Source: Nocardioides sp. Root1257
GTDB lineage: Bacteria > Actinomycetota > Actinomycetes > Propionibacteriales > Nocardioidaceae
Reading direction: 5' to 3'
DNA: 64,000 nt
Assembly: GCF_001425175.1 (NCBI RefSeq)
Contig: NZ_LMDV01000008.1
Location: forward strand, 392,491 to 456,490
The position numbers and the translations under genes were made by a program. Positions 53,029 to 62,043 of this stretch are shown here, piece by piece (the stretch's first letter is position 1; the number at the start of each line of letters is the position of its first letter). Below the pieces are notes generated by a model. That model was not told where the DNA came from and ran no database searches. It saw only the letters and a program-made list of their open reading frames with translations.

Positions 53029-53034
53029 ATCTTA
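53029..53034 (-). promoter_or_regulatory. -10 box deciding the CGNR regulator start
   Basis: TAAGAT, six bases, then GTG (53022) on the minus strand. It overlaps the end of the helicase-associated gene (stop at 53032). Confidence 0.5.
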
Positions 53035-55299
53035 CGGAGTGGGTAGTGGCCGCACCGTCGTGATCCGGTGCACGGCGAAGGTGCGTACGTCGTCGCTGCG
53101 GTGGTCGTGGGCGGTGAGGCTGCCGCCGTCGAGCGAGACGGGGTCGACGACACGGTCCGTGCTCGCGCCCTGGTTGTCGACGTACCCGATCACGACGGTG
53201 GTCCCGGTCTCGATCGCCTCGCGCAGCGCAGCCATCGAGCCGGTGGGGGTGAGCCGGTCCGCCGGCACCGCCGGCCGGGTGGACTCGGCACGGTCGCCGG
53301 CGCGGATCGCGCTGACGACCTGGCTGGCGAGCGCGGTCTCCCGGGCCGAGCGCTGCGCTCGGCCGCGCGACTCCTTGGGCGTGCGCGCGCGGAGCACGTC
53401 GGGGCGCGCCACGTGGACGCTCCCGTCCGGCGACTCGACGACGGCGGCGATGCCGAGGTCCCGCAGCCGGGGGAGCAGCACGTCGATCGGCGTCGTGCTG
53501 ATGATGACCGTCGGGGCGAGGCGCCGCAGTCCGAGCGAGGCGGCCTTCGGGTGGTGCAGCAGCTCGACGAGGGCCGCCTCGTCGTCGGCGCGCAGGAACG
53601 CCTCCGCGTGCCCGACCCGCACCGAGCCGAACGTGCGGGCGGTGTCGTCGACCAGGTAGGTGAGGGGCTGGGGGACCGGGGTCCGCGAGACGGAGGCGAT
53701 GAACTCGTGCAGCTCCACCGCCGACCAGCCGGTGTCGAGCGCACGGCGTACGGACCCGGGCGTGAACCGGTAGACGGTGGCGCCGCCCCTCGACTCGACA
53801 TCGGCCAGCAGCTGGAGCTGGCGCGCCAGCTGGGACTCGAGGGGGCCGGGCGCGACCGCGGTCAGGTCGGCCTGCAGCAGCACGTGGTCGACGGGAGTGG
53901 GCAGCAATGCGGCCAGCCCGGCGCCCGCCTTGTCGCGCTCGCCGGCGAGGAGCAGGTGTGCGTACGTCGCCAGCCCGCCGAGCGCCGCGACCCCGAGAGC
54001 CGTGGCCTCGTCGACCGCCCACACCACCTGGTCCGCACGGGTGCGGGGACGGCGCGGGCGCAGCCACTCGACCCGCGAGCGCAGCGACGGGACGCCCGTG
54101 CCGGTGGCCAGCACGGTGCCGGGCGCGAGATCGTCGAGGACGCCGAGCGTGAGCAGCCGGGTCTCGACCTGGTGCACCCCGGACAGCTCGGGGGCGAGGG
54201 CGTTCCACGTCTTCCCGGCGGGGTCCCGTGACCCGACGAGGCCGGGCAGCCGCGGACTCTCGAGCCAGGCGGCGACCAGGGCGAGCCACCGCTCGGCGGT
54301 CGGGCGCGCGGTCCAGGCGTCGAACGCGTCCGTCGGGATCCACCGGGGCGAGCCGTCGGGGCCGGCCGCGGTGGAGAGCAGCCCGGCCGCCGAGGCGACC
54401 TCCACCAGCAGCGCCGCGACCGGCTCGGTCGCGTGCAGCTCGACCGACAGCGCCCGCAGGTCACGGACGCCGAGGCCGCCGCTGCGCAGGGCCGCGGGCG
54501 GCTTCGTGCTCCACGCGTCGAGCATCAGCTCCACCTTGTGCACCGCCTCGAACGCCGCACCCGCGGCGGCCCGGTCCACCAGGTCCTGCCCGCGGTCGGA
54601 GGTCGCGATCGCGGGCGGCTCGTCGACGGGGTACGACGTGGTGTGGCCACCGCGCAGCGCGATCCCGACCTCGCCGGGCAGCACGACGCTGGTGCCGGGG
54701 CGCGGCACCAGCAGACGTCGGGCGAGCAGCTCCTCGGCGGGCGTCGCCGCCTCCTCGGGCAGCACGGTGTGCCGCGACGTACCGGTGGTGGCGGTGCCGC
54801 CCGCGTCGAGGACGTGCTCGAGGAGCGCCCGGGCCTGGGGGGAGATCGCCTCGAGCCGCTGCGCGAGCTCGGCCGCCGACAGCGGATCGGCGGAGACGGG
54901 GCGCAGCCCGCTGACTCCGGGGGTGCCGGGGGCGAGGGCCTCGGCCACGGTCGTGAGCGGTCGGATCCCCTGCGGGCTCTCCCAGGCGAGGGCCAGGTCG
55001 AGCAGCGACTCCAGTGCCGTGCGGACCGAGTCCGCGCCGGCGTGCACGACGTCCACCAGCTCGTCGGCGCTGGTTTGACCGACCACGACGAGGGCATCAA
55101 GCACACAGAGCTCGCAGCGGTTCAGCTGGTCGAGCGCGCGGAGGACAGAGGACCGGGTGGCCGCCCGCGAGGCGAGCTGGCCGGAGTCGTGAGGGGCTGG
55201 AGTGGCGAGATCGGGGCGCAGGTGCAGCAGACGGGACAGCCGTTCGACCGGCCAGCCGCGGAGCTGGTCGGCGAGCGTGCGGTACGCCGTCGTGGACAT
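53032..55299 (-). CDS. Helicase-associated (XPB N-terminal-like) domain protein
   Basis: This 755-residue protein begins MSTTAYRTLADQLRGWPVER and has long helical winged regions with the Helicase_C_3/XPB-N-like segment near the C-terminus (RTFGSVRVGHAEAFLRADDE, LGLRRLAPTVIISTTPIDVL) and a WYL-like end (TTVVIGYVDNQGASTDRVVD). It lacks Walker motifs, so it is not itself an ATPase. In mycobacteria an equivalent gene neighbours the XPB-type helicase gene. A role as partner or regulator of that helicase is inferred. TAGCGT (55307-55312) lies seven bases before the ATG; GGGAGGG also lies just before it. Confidence 0.88.
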   Translation of the reverse strand: MSTTAYRTLADQLRGWPVERLSRLLHLRPDLATPAPHDSGQLASRAATRSSVLRALDQLNRCELCVLDALVVVGQTSADELVDVVHAGADSVRTALESLLDLALAWESPQGIRPLTTVAEALAPGTPGVSGLRPVSADPLSAAELAQRLEAISPQARALLEHVLDAGGTATTGTSRHTVLPEEAATPAEELLARRLLVPRPGTSVVLPGEVGIALRGGHTTSYPVDEPPAIATSDRGQDLVDRAAAGAAFEAVHKVELMLDAWSTKPPAALRSGGLGVRDLRALSVELHATEPVAALLVEVASAAGLLSTAAGPDGSPRWIPTDAFDAWTARPTAERWLALVAAWLESPRLPGLVGSRDPAGKTWNALAPELSGVHQVETRLLTLGVLDDLAPGTVLATGTGVPSLRSRVEWLRPRRPRTRADQVVWAVDEATALGVAALGGLATYAHLLLAGERDKAGAGLAALLPTPVDHVLLQADLTAVAPGPLESQLARQLQLLADVESRGGATVYRFTPGSVRRALDTGWSAVELHEFIASVSRTPVPQPLTYLVDDTARTFGSVRVGHAEAFLRADDEAALVELLHHPKAASLGLRRLAPTVIISTTPIDVLLPRLRDLGIAAVVESPDGSVHVARPDVLRARTPKESRGRAQRSARETALASQVVSAIRAGDRAESTRPAVPADRLTPTGSMAALREAIETGTTVVIGYVDNQGASTDRVVDPVSLDGGSLTAHDHRSDDVRTFAVHRITTVRPLPTP

Positions 55300-55338
55300 C
55301 CCTCCCACGCTACCGGGCCAGGCACAGGGGGACCGCCC

Positions 55339-56307
55339 GTGAGCGCCGCGTGGTCGTTCCGCGGAGGCGAGTGGTTCGGCATCTTCGGGCCGAGCGCGAC
55401 GGTCGTGCTGCCGCCGTCCGAGAAGGACCGCGTCGCCCGGCTCTGGGAGCTGGTCGACGACGGTGCCGGCTTCGACGAGACCCTCGACGCGCTGATCTCG
55501 TCGGGTCTGCGCGAGCTGCCCGGCTTCGTCCTCGTGAGCGAGGGCGAGTCCGAGACCAAGGTCGTCATCCGCGGCGCCGCCCGGGTGCACCTGGCCACCG
55601 GCGACGAGGTCGTCCACGTCGAGGGCGACGGCGCGACCACCTGGGTGGAGCGCAGCGTGCGCGACGTGACCCGCGTCCGGATCGAGGTCGCCGACGAGAC
55701 CGACGCCGGGGACGCGCTGGACGGGGTGCTCGACGGGGGCCTGGTCCGGCTCGCCAGTGCCGAGCACCCGCCCGCGTCCGAGGAGCCCACCGAGTCCACG
55801 GAGTCCGCGGAGTCCTCAGAGTCCACGGAGCCTGCCGAGGACGAGACCGACCACGACGGGCTCACCCGCTACCCGCAGACCGTCCCGGTCGACCTCGTCG
55901 CCCCGCGCGAGCCGGGAATCCCCGGCCAGCCGCCCGTGCCGCCGGTGACGGCCCGCCCGGTCGCCCGCCTGCTGCTGCCCACGGGCGACACCGTCGACGT
56001 CGACCGGTCCGTCCTGGTCGGCCGGGCACCGGAGGCGAACCGCATCGTCACCGACGGCGAGCCGCGCCTGGTCGTCGTCGACAGTCCGCACCAGGAAGTC
56101 TCCTCGACCCACCTCGAGGTCCGGCCCGGGTCCGGTGCCGACCACGGCTGCGCCGTCGCCACCGACCTCGGCTCGACCAACGGGTCGGTGGTCGTCCAGC
56201 CCGGCCTGCCGCCGGAGGACCTGCGGCCGGGCGTCACCGTCCAGCTCGTCCCCGGCGCCGTCGTCGACCTCGGTGACGGCGTGAGCATCGAGGTCATCGA
56301 CGCGTGA
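55339..56307 (+). CDS. FHA-domain protein with acidic Ser/Thr-rich linker
   Basis: This 322-residue protein has an N-terminal domain of about 130 residues (WSFRGGEWFGIFGPSATVVL), a low-complexity acidic linker at about 145-175 (PTESTESAESSESTEPAEDE), and a C-terminal FHA domain (LVGRAPEAN, VSSTHLEV, DLGSTNGSVV, the phosphothreonine-binding signature). FHA domains bind phosphothreonine from Ser/Thr kinases, and the linker offers many possible sites. It starts at GTG 55339 after AGGGGGA and overlaps the RDD-FHA gene (GTGA). No kinase gene is near. Confidence 0.87.
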   Translation: MSAAWSFRGGEWFGIFGPSATVVLPPSEKDRVARLWELVDDGAGFDETLDALISSGLRELPGFVLVSEGESETKVVIRGAARVHLATGDEVVHVEGDGATTWVERSVRDVTRVRIEVADETDAGDALDGVLDGGLVRLASAEHPPASEEPTESTESAESSESTEPAEDETDHDGLTRYPQTVPVDLVAPREPGIPGQPPVPPVTARPVARLLLPTGDTVDVDRSVLVGRAPEANRIVTDGEPRLVVVDSPHQEVSSTHLEVRPGSGADHGCAVATDLGSTNGSVVVQPGLPPEDLRPGVTVQLVPGAVVDLGDGVSIEVIDA

Positions 56308-57458
56308 GCGGAGAGATCGCCCCGCCCACCTCGGTCGCCGACCTCGACCGACGCTTCTACGCGTTCGCGATCGACCGCGCCATCGCGTGGGGCATCGACG
56401 CCGCCGCAGCGGTCGTGCTCGTCCAGGTGCTCATCCAGCCGGGCCACGTGTGGGCCGGCGTGGCAGCGATCCTCGGCGTCGTGCTCGTCGTGGGTGCGGT
56501 CTTCGCGGTGCTGCTCGGACTGACCGGCAGCTCGCCCGGGATGGCGGTCTCCGCGATCCGCGTCGTCCACGAGGGCAGCGGTACGCCGATCGGGGTCCGC
56601 GCCGCGCTGCTGCGCCAGCTGATCCTGGGCGTCGCCGCGCTGCCCACCCTGGGACTCGGGATCGCGACCCTGGCCTGGACCGCTGTGATGGATCCCGCCG
56701 GCCGCCGCCGGGGCTGGCACGACCACGTCACCCACTCCGTCGTCGTGGACGTGCGTCCCGTGCCCGAGGAGGAGCCCGAGCCGGACGTCGGCCCCCGTCA
56801 CGTCGTCAACCTCACCGCGCTCCGGCTGGTCCCCGCCCCGCCTCCCGAGCAGGTCAGCGCCACCGCCCGGGTGTCCCGACCGGCCAGCCCGCCGCCGGTC
56901 GGTCCGCCCGCCCAGGCGCCGGTCCCCAAGCACGCCGCCGTCGCGACCGCTCCCGCGCCCGCGCCTAGCCCGCCACCGGTGGAGCAGCCGACCCCCGAGC
57001 CGATCCAGGAGCCGGTCCGGGAGCCTGTCGCGTCGGGGCGCCAGCAGCTCGGCTACCCCCTGGTGCCCGAGCCGCGACCCGACGCCGAGCCCGTCGGCGG
57101 TGCGCACGCCGCACGCGCCGTACCCCCGACGTGGCGGGTCAGCTTCGACACCGGGGAGTCCTTCGAGGTGGAGGGGCTGGCCCTGGTCGGCCGGCGTCCC
57201 GAGGGCCGCCCCGGCGAGCAGGTGCGCCACCTCGTCGAGCTGCCGTCGACGGACATGTCCCTGTCCAAGACGCACGCGCAGGTGCAGGTCGCAGCCGACG
57301 GCGCGCTGGTGGTGATGGACCGCGGATCGACCAACGGCTCCTTCCTGGTCCGCCAGGGCGTGCCGCGCGGGCTCCCGCCCGGCAAGGCGGCGACGCTCGT
57401 GGACGGCGACCACGTCCGGTTCGGCGATCGCGAGATGACCGTCGTACGCGACGGCTGA
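56304..57458 (+). CDS. RDD membrane domain and FHA-domain protein
   Basis: This 384-residue protein has an RDD-type membrane domain at residues 10-150 (RRFYAFAIDRAIAWGIDAAA, TGSSPGMAVSAIRVV, DPAGRRRGWHDHVTHSVV), a long Pro-rich linker (about 165-275), and a C-terminal FHA domain (ALVGRRPEGRPGE, LSKTHAQVQVAADG, DRGSTNGSFLV). Such proteins are often near ESX-type secretion or cell-envelope genes in actinobacteria; none is here. The GTG overlaps the stop of the first FHA gene, so the pair is co-translated. Confidence 0.9.
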   Translation: MSGEIAPPTSVADLDRRFYAFAIDRAIAWGIDAAAAVVLVQVLIQPGHVWAGVAAILGVVLVVGAVFAVLLGLTGSSPGMAVSAIRVVHEGSGTPIGVRAALLRQLILGVAALPTLGLGIATLAWTAVMDPAGRRRGWHDHVTHSVVVDVRPVPEEEPEPDVGPRHVVNLTALRLVPAPPPEQVSATARVSRPASPPPVGPPAQAPVPKHAAVATAPAPAPSPPPVEQPTPEPIQEPVREPVASGRQQLGYPLVPEPRPDAEPVGGAHAARAVPPTWRVSFDTGESFEVEGLALVGRRPEGRPGEQVRHLVELPSTDMSLSKTHAQVQVAADGALVVMDRGSTNGSFLVRQGVPRGLPPGKAATLVDGDHVRFGDREMTVVRDG

Positions 57459-57498
57459 GGGGCTCCCGGCCGCGATCGAAACGCTCTAGATTGCGGTC

Positions 57499-57909
57499 AT
57501 GACCTTCGAGTACGAGCGCACCGTGACCACCACCGCGTCGCCGGCCGACGTCTGGGCCCTGTGGAGCGACATCGGCACCTGGCACTGCTGGGACCCGTCG
57601 ATCGAGCGGGTGGCGATGGAGGGTCATTTCGCCGAGGGCGCGGCGGGCACGATGGGCCTGGCGGGCGGCATCGAGGCGCCGTTCGTGCTCGACGTCGTGG
57701 AGCCGGGTGCCCGGTTCGTCGACCGGCTCACCATCGGCGACCTGGTGATCAGCATCGACCACGTGGTCGCTGCGGCCGACGGGGGTGCGGAGGTCACCGT
57801 CCGGACGGTCGTCAACGGGCCCGGCGCGGACGACGTCGGGCCGATGGTCACCGGCGACACCCCCAAGGCCCTCGAGGCGCTCGTCGGCATGGCGGAGCAG
57901 AAATCCTGA
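57499..57909 (+). CDS. SRPBCC-family protein
   Basis: This 136-residue protein has the SRPBCC (START-like) fold signature: FEYERTVTTTASPADVWALW near the start, WDPSIERVAMEG, and a long C-terminal helix (DTPKALEALVGMAEQKS). It may bind a hydrophobic ligand; the role is unknown. TAGATT (57487-57492) lies six bases before the ATG. Confidence 0.85.
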   Translation: MTFEYERTVTTTASPADVWALWSDIGTWHCWDPSIERVAMEGHFAEGAAGTMGLAGGIEAPFVLDVVEPGARFVDRLTIGDLVISIDHVVAAADGGAEVTVRTVVNGPGADDVGPMVTGDTPKALEALVGMAEQKS

Positions 57910-57976
57910 GCGGACCTGTCGTAGCAGCCCTTGCCCGTTCGTGGAGAGGGCGAGAGAACCGACGAGAGGAATCCCC

Positions 57977-58534
57977 ATGCGCACCCTGGTCACCACCCAC
58001 TTCATCTCGCTCGACGGCGTCGCGGAGGCGCCCGGCGGCGAGCCCGGCTACCGGCACAGCGGCTGGACGACGGACTTCGAGCCGGACCCCGCGCAGTACG
58101 AGCGCAAGGGCCAGGAGCAGGAGGAGGCGACCGCCTTCCTGATGGGCGGGCGCTCGTACGACGCGTTCGCCGAGGTCTGGCCGACGATGGACTACTTCGC
58201 CGGCTGGAACGCGATGCCGAAGTACGTCCTCTCCAGCACCGTCACCGACCCGCAGTGGAACAACACGTCCGTGCTGTCCTCGCTCGACGACGTCGCGGCG
58301 CTCAAGGAGACCGACGGCGGTCCGATCTTCGTGCAGGGCAGCATGCTGCTGACCCAGAACCTGCTCAAGGCCGGCCTCGTCGACGAGATGCGGCTGATGG
58401 TCTTCCCGGTCGTCCTCGGCAGCGGCCGCGGGCCGTTCCCCACCGACGCCGAGGACAAGGTCACGCTGCGGCTCGTCGACTCCACGACGTACGCCAACGG
58501 GGTCCAGTACCAGGTGCTCCGCACCCAGGGTTGA
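57977..58534 (+). CDS. Dihydrofolate reductase / RibD C-terminal family protein
   Basis: This 185-residue protein has the RibD C-terminal (DHFR-like) fold: FISLDGVAEAPGG near the N-terminus, FLMGGRSYDAFAEVWP, KYVLSST, IFVQGSMLLTQNLLKAGLVD, then EMRLMVFPVVLGSGRGPF. Such proteins are NADPH-dependent reductases of uncertain substrate and are not the essential folA type. GAGAGGAA precedes the ATG. Confidence 0.9.
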   Translation: MRTLVTTHFISLDGVAEAPGGEPGYRHSGWTTDFEPDPAQYERKGQEQEEATAFLMGGRSYDAFAEVWPTMDYFAGWNAMPKYVLSSTVTDPQWNNTSVLSSLDDVAALKETDGGPIFVQGSMLLTQNLLKAGLVDEMRLMVFPVVLGSGRGPFPTDAEDKVTLRLVDSTTYANGVQYQVLRTQG

Positions 58535-58584
58535 GTCTCCGCACGCAACGTTGAGCCAACGTCGCCGGGCGTAGGTTCGGTCGC

Positions 58585-60201
58585 ATGGAGTCGTATGCGA
58601 AGGGTGAGTCCGAGCCGGCGCTCCTCGAGGAGACGATCGGCGCCAACCTCGAGCGGACCGTCGCGGCGCATCCCGACGGCGAGGCGCTCGTGGAGTTCGC
58701 GAGCGGGCGACGCTGGACCTGGGCCGAGTTCGACCGCGACGTCGACGCGGTCGCGCGTGGCCTGATGGCCGCCGGCCTGGAGAAGGGCGACCGAGCCGGC
58801 ATCTGGGCACCGAACTGCGCCGAGTGGACCCTCACCCAGTACGCCGCGGCCAAGGCCGGCGTCGTGCTGGTCAACGTCAACCCGGCGTACCGCACGCACG
58901 AGCTCGCGTACGCCGTCAACCAGTCCGGCATGAAGCTGCTCGTCGCGGCGACCCGCTTCAAGACCAGCGAGTACCGCCAGATGGTCGAGGAGACCGCGGG
59001 GGAGTGCCCGACGCTGGGTCGCACCGTCTACCTCGACACCGACGACTGGGCGGAGCTGGTGGCGAGCGGCGAGCAGCTGCCCGACGGTGCGCTGGCCGAG
59101 CGGATGGCGACGCTGGCGCCGACCGACCCGATCAACATCCAGTACACGTCCGGCACCACCGGCCGGCCCAAGGGCGCGACGCTGAGCCACCGCAACATCC
59201 TCAACAACGGCTACTTCACGACCGAGCTGATCAACCTCGGACCCGACGACCGGCTCTGCATCCCGGTGCCCTTCTACCACTGCTTCGGCATGGTGATGGC
59301 CAACCTCGGCTGCACCTCGCACGGCACCACGATGGTGATCCCGGCGCCCGGCTTCGACCCCGAGATCACCCTGCGTGCGGTCGCCGAGGAGCGGTGCACC
59401 GGGGTGTACGGCGTGCCGACGATGTTCATCGCGATGCAGCACCACCCGACCTTCGCCGACCACGACCTCTCGTCGCTGCGCACCGGGATCATGGCCGGCT
59501 CCATCTGCCCGGTCGAGGTGATGAAGCGCTGCGTCAACGACATGCACATGGCGGAGGTCTCGATCGCCTACGGCATGACCGAGACGTCGCCGGTGTCCTG
59601 CCAGACGCGCGCGGACGACGACCTCGAGCGCCGTACCGCGACCATCGGACGGGTCCACCCGCACGTCGAGATCAAGGTGGTCGACCCGGTGACGGGGGAG
59701 ACGGTCGAGCGCGGCAAGCCCGGAGAGTTCTGCACCCGCGGCTACTCCGTGATGCTCGGCTACTGGGACGACGACGAGAAGACCGCCGAGGCCATCGACG
59801 CCGACGGCTGGATGCACACCGGCGACCTCGCCGAGATGCGCGAGGACGGCTACTGCAACATCGTGGGCCGGATCAAGGACATGGTCATCCGCGGTGGCGA
59901 GAACGTGTACCCCCGCGAGATCGAGGAGTTCCTCTACCAGCACCCCGACATCGAGGACGTGCAGGTGATCGGCGTCCCCGACGAGAAGTACGGCGAGGAG
60001 CTCTGCGCCTGGATCAAGATGCGCTCCGGCGCCGACCCGCTCGACGCCGGCGCCGTCCGCGAGTACGCCACCGGCAAGCTCGCGCACTACAAGATCCCGC
60101 GCTACGTGCTGGTCGTCGAGGAGTTCCCGATGACCGTCACCGGCAAGATCCGCAAGGTGCAGATGCGCGAGGAGAGCGCCCAGACCCTCGGACTCTCCTG
60201 A
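58585..60201 (+). CDS. Acyl-CoA synthetase (AMP-binding)
   Basis: This 538-residue adenylate-forming enzyme has the P-loop motif YTSGTTGRPKGATLSH (about 191-206), the AMP-binding motif AYGMTETSPVS, the hinge region GDLAEMREDGYCNIVGRIKD, and the C-terminal catalytic Lys in TVTGKIRKVQM. It activates a carboxylic or fatty acid to acyl-CoA, most like medium-chain FadD-type enzymes. TAGGTT (58572-58577) lies seven bases before the ATG. No other beta-oxidation gene is adjacent, so the chain length preferred is unknown. Confidence 0.93.
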   Translation: MESYAKGESEPALLEETIGANLERTVAAHPDGEALVEFASGRRWTWAEFDRDVDAVARGLMAAGLEKGDRAGIWAPNCAEWTLTQYAAAKAGVVLVNVNPAYRTHELAYAVNQSGMKLLVAATRFKTSEYRQMVEETAGECPTLGRTVYLDTDDWAELVASGEQLPDGALAERMATLAPTDPINIQYTSGTTGRPKGATLSHRNILNNGYFTTELINLGPDDRLCIPVPFYHCFGMVMANLGCTSHGTTMVIPAPGFDPEITLRAVAEERCTGVYGVPTMFIAMQHHPTFADHDLSSLRTGIMAGSICPVEVMKRCVNDMHMAEVSIAYGMTETSPVSCQTRADDDLERRTATIGRVHPHVEIKVVDPVTGETVERGKPGEFCTRGYSVMLGYWDDDEKTAEAIDADGWMHTGDLAEMREDGYCNIVGRIKDMVIRGGENVYPREIEEFLYQHPDIEDVQVIGVPDEKYGEELCAWIKMRSGADPLDAGAVREYATGKLAHYKIPRYVLVVEEFPMTVTGKIRKVQMREESAQTLGLS

Positions 60202-60241
60202 ACCCCCACCCGAACCGTGCCCGTCCTGCGTCAATAGGGGC

Positions 60242-60736
60242 GTGGAGGACTTCGAGGCCTGGGTGCACGCGCGCGGCGGCGCGCTCGCCCGTACGGCGTA
60301 CCTCCTGACCGGCGACGTCCACCTCGCCGAGGACCTGGTGCAGGACACCCTCGCGCGGGTCGCCCAGCACTGGCGCAAGGTCGGCGAGGAGCCGGACGCC
60401 TACGCCCGCCGGGTGTTGCACAACCTCGCGATCGACCGGTGGCGCCGACGGTCCGTGCGTCCGCGCGAGGTCGGCGGAGCGCACCCCGAGATCGGGGCCA
60501 CCGGGCCCGACGTGGAGCGTCGTCTCCTCCTGCGCGACGCCCTCCTCCGGCTGACCCCGAAGCAGCGGGCGGTGCTCTCGCTGCGGTTCTACGAGGACCT
60601 GACCGAGGTCCAGACGGCGGCCGTCCTCGGCTGCTCGCCCAACACGGTGAAGTCCCAGACCCGGACGGCGCTCGAGCGGCTGCGCGTCCTCGCGCCCGAC
60701 CTGCTCGCCGAGCTCACCGAGGAGGCGCGGTCATGA
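60242..60736 (+). CDS. SigE-family ECF sigma factor (pair 3)
   Basis: This 164-residue protein has sigma region 2 (LLTGDVHLAEDLVQDTLARV, about residues 22-41; AYARRVLHNLAIDRWRRR) and region 4 (LTPKQRAVLSLRFYEDLTEVQTAAVLGCSPNTVKSQ, about 103-140). It aligns well with the pair 1 sigma factor (shared LLTGD...AEDLVQ, LTPxQRA and NTVKSQT-like ends). It starts at GTG 60242 and overlaps the next gene by ATGA. Confidence 0.92.
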   Translation: MEDFEAWVHARGGALARTAYLLTGDVHLAEDLVQDTLARVAQHWRKVGEEPDAYARRVLHNLAIDRWRRRSVRPREVGGAHPEIGATGPDVERRLLLRDALLRLTPKQRAVLSLRFYEDLTEVQTAAVLGCSPNTVKSQTRTALERLRVLAPDLLAELTEEARS

Positions 60737-62034
60737 CCCAGGACCTGCACGAGCAGCTCGACGACCTGGTCGTCGCCGTCCCGACGTACGTCGTGCCCGA
60801 CGCCCGCGCCGCCTGGACAACGGGGGCACGGCGGCGTACCCGTCACCGGATCGCGGTCGGCGCCACGGCGATCGCCGTCTTGGCCGTCCTCGCCAGCGCC
60901 GTGTCGTGGCTGCCCCACACCCTCGACCCGGCTCCCGCCGACCCGGACGGTGCCGGCGTCGACGGCTACCCCACGCGCGTCGACGACCCCTGGCTGCACC
61001 GGGACCTCCCCAGCCAGGCCGGTGCGTTGGCCGGCCTCGTCCGGGGCGGGAACGGGACGGTCGGCGCGGTGTCCCCGCGCGGCCGCGTCTGGGACGTGCC
61101 GCAGGACACAGGGCTCCACGACTTCCCGGTGGCGCTGTCGGCCGACGGCACGAAGCTCGGGTACCTGGAGGCGGACGACCGGTTCGTGCTGCGCGACCTG
61201 GTGACCGGGGAGACCACGGTCGCGCAGGGTGTCGACGACGGCAGCCTGGCTGGCTCGGGGTCGGTGGGGGCGCCGTACGCGGTCCGGCCGGGGCCTTGGG
61301 GCTACTGGTCGCCGGACGCCACCCACCTGTTCGTCGATGGAGGTGCGGTCGCCGAGGGCGACGCCACCGGTGCGCTCCTCATCGACGCCGACGGCGCCAC
61401 GACCGGGGTGTCCGGCCCGGCGATGCGCGGCGACCGCCGGCTCTCTCCGGCCGGGTGGACGTCGGACGGCAACCTGGTCTGGCTGGCGATGAACTCAGAC
61501 GGCGGCACGGCCGCGCGTGCGACGGTCGTCGTCACGACGACGAGCGGTCAGGAGGTGCGCCGCGTGCCGCTCCAGCTCCACGCCGCCAAGGGTTCGAGCC
61601 CGATGTACGGGTACGTGTCGCCCGCCGGCACCCGGATCGTCCTGGTCGGAACCCCTGACGTGTCTGCGCCGGTCTTCTCCCTCGCCGACGGACGGCAGGT
61701 CGGTGAGGTCGTCGCAGAGCTCCTCCAGTGCCCGGTGTCCTGGGCGGGCGAGAGTCCTCGGCCCGCGTTCCAGGGGAGCAACGTGGTCGCCGTGCGCGAC
61801 GGCGGAGGACGTCCGCTGATCACGGTCGACCCAGCCTTCGGGGCGACCTGTGCGACCTGGGCCAGCGACGCCCTGTCGGGGGACGCCCGTCGAGGCGTGG
61901 TCGGCCGGGTGCTCGGGTCGAGCAACGCGTGGGCCGCCTGGCACTGGCAGGAGATCGGCCTCGGACTCCTGGTGCTGGGCGTCGCCCTGCTCGTCTTACG
62001 ACGCCGCCGAAGGCGACTGGTGCCCACCTCCTAG
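60733..62034 (+). CDS. Membrane protein with extracytoplasmic propeller, partner of the sigma factor (pair 3)
   Basis: This 433-residue protein has a short cytoplasmic N-terminus (RAAWTTGARRRTRHRIAVG), a membrane helix (about 40-58), an extracytoplasmic propeller-like domain (ALSADGTKLGYLEADDRFVL, GYWSPDATHLFVDG, YVSPAGTRIVLVG), and a second membrane helix near the C-terminus (IGLGLLVLGVALLVLRRRR). The N-terminal plan matches the pair 1 product at 4068, but that protein lacks the C-terminal helix. A sensor or anti-sigma role is inferred from the ATGA overlap. Its TAG is part of the -10 box of the next gene. Confidence 0.82.
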   Translation: MTQDLHEQLDDLVVAVPTYVVPDARAAWTTGARRRTRHRIAVGATAIAVLAVLASAVSWLPHTLDPAPADPDGAGVDGYPTRVDDPWLHRDLPSQAGALAGLVRGGNGTVGAVSPRGRVWDVPQDTGLHDFPVALSADGTKLGYLEADDRFVLRDLVTGETTVAQGVDDGSLAGSGSVGAPYAVRPGPWGYWSPDATHLFVDGGAVAEGDATGALLIDADGATTGVSGPAMRGDRRLSPAGWTSDGNLVWLAMNSDGGTAARATVVVTTTSGQEVRRVPLQLHAAKGSSPMYGYVSPAGTRIVLVGTPDVSAPVFSLADGRQVGEVVAELLQCPVSWAGESPRPAFQGSNVVAVRDGGGRPLITVDPAFGATCATWASDALSGDARRGVVGRVLGSSNAWAAWHWQEIGLGLLVLGVALLVLRRRRRRLVPTS

Positions 62035-62037
62035 GCT
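62032..62037 (+). promoter_or_regulatory. -10 box for the HAD-LarE gene overlapping the upstream stop
   Basis: TAGGCT shares its TAG with the stop of the membrane-protein gene and lies six bases before the ATG at 62044. Confidence 0.5.
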
Positions 62038-62043
62038 GAGCAC

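Noticed and set aside
60200-60241. An ECF-type promoter (GAACC...CGTC) before the sigma gene at 60242.
   Set aside because: The two boxes are only 12 bases apart, too close for a typical ECF promoter, so autoregulation cannot be claimed.
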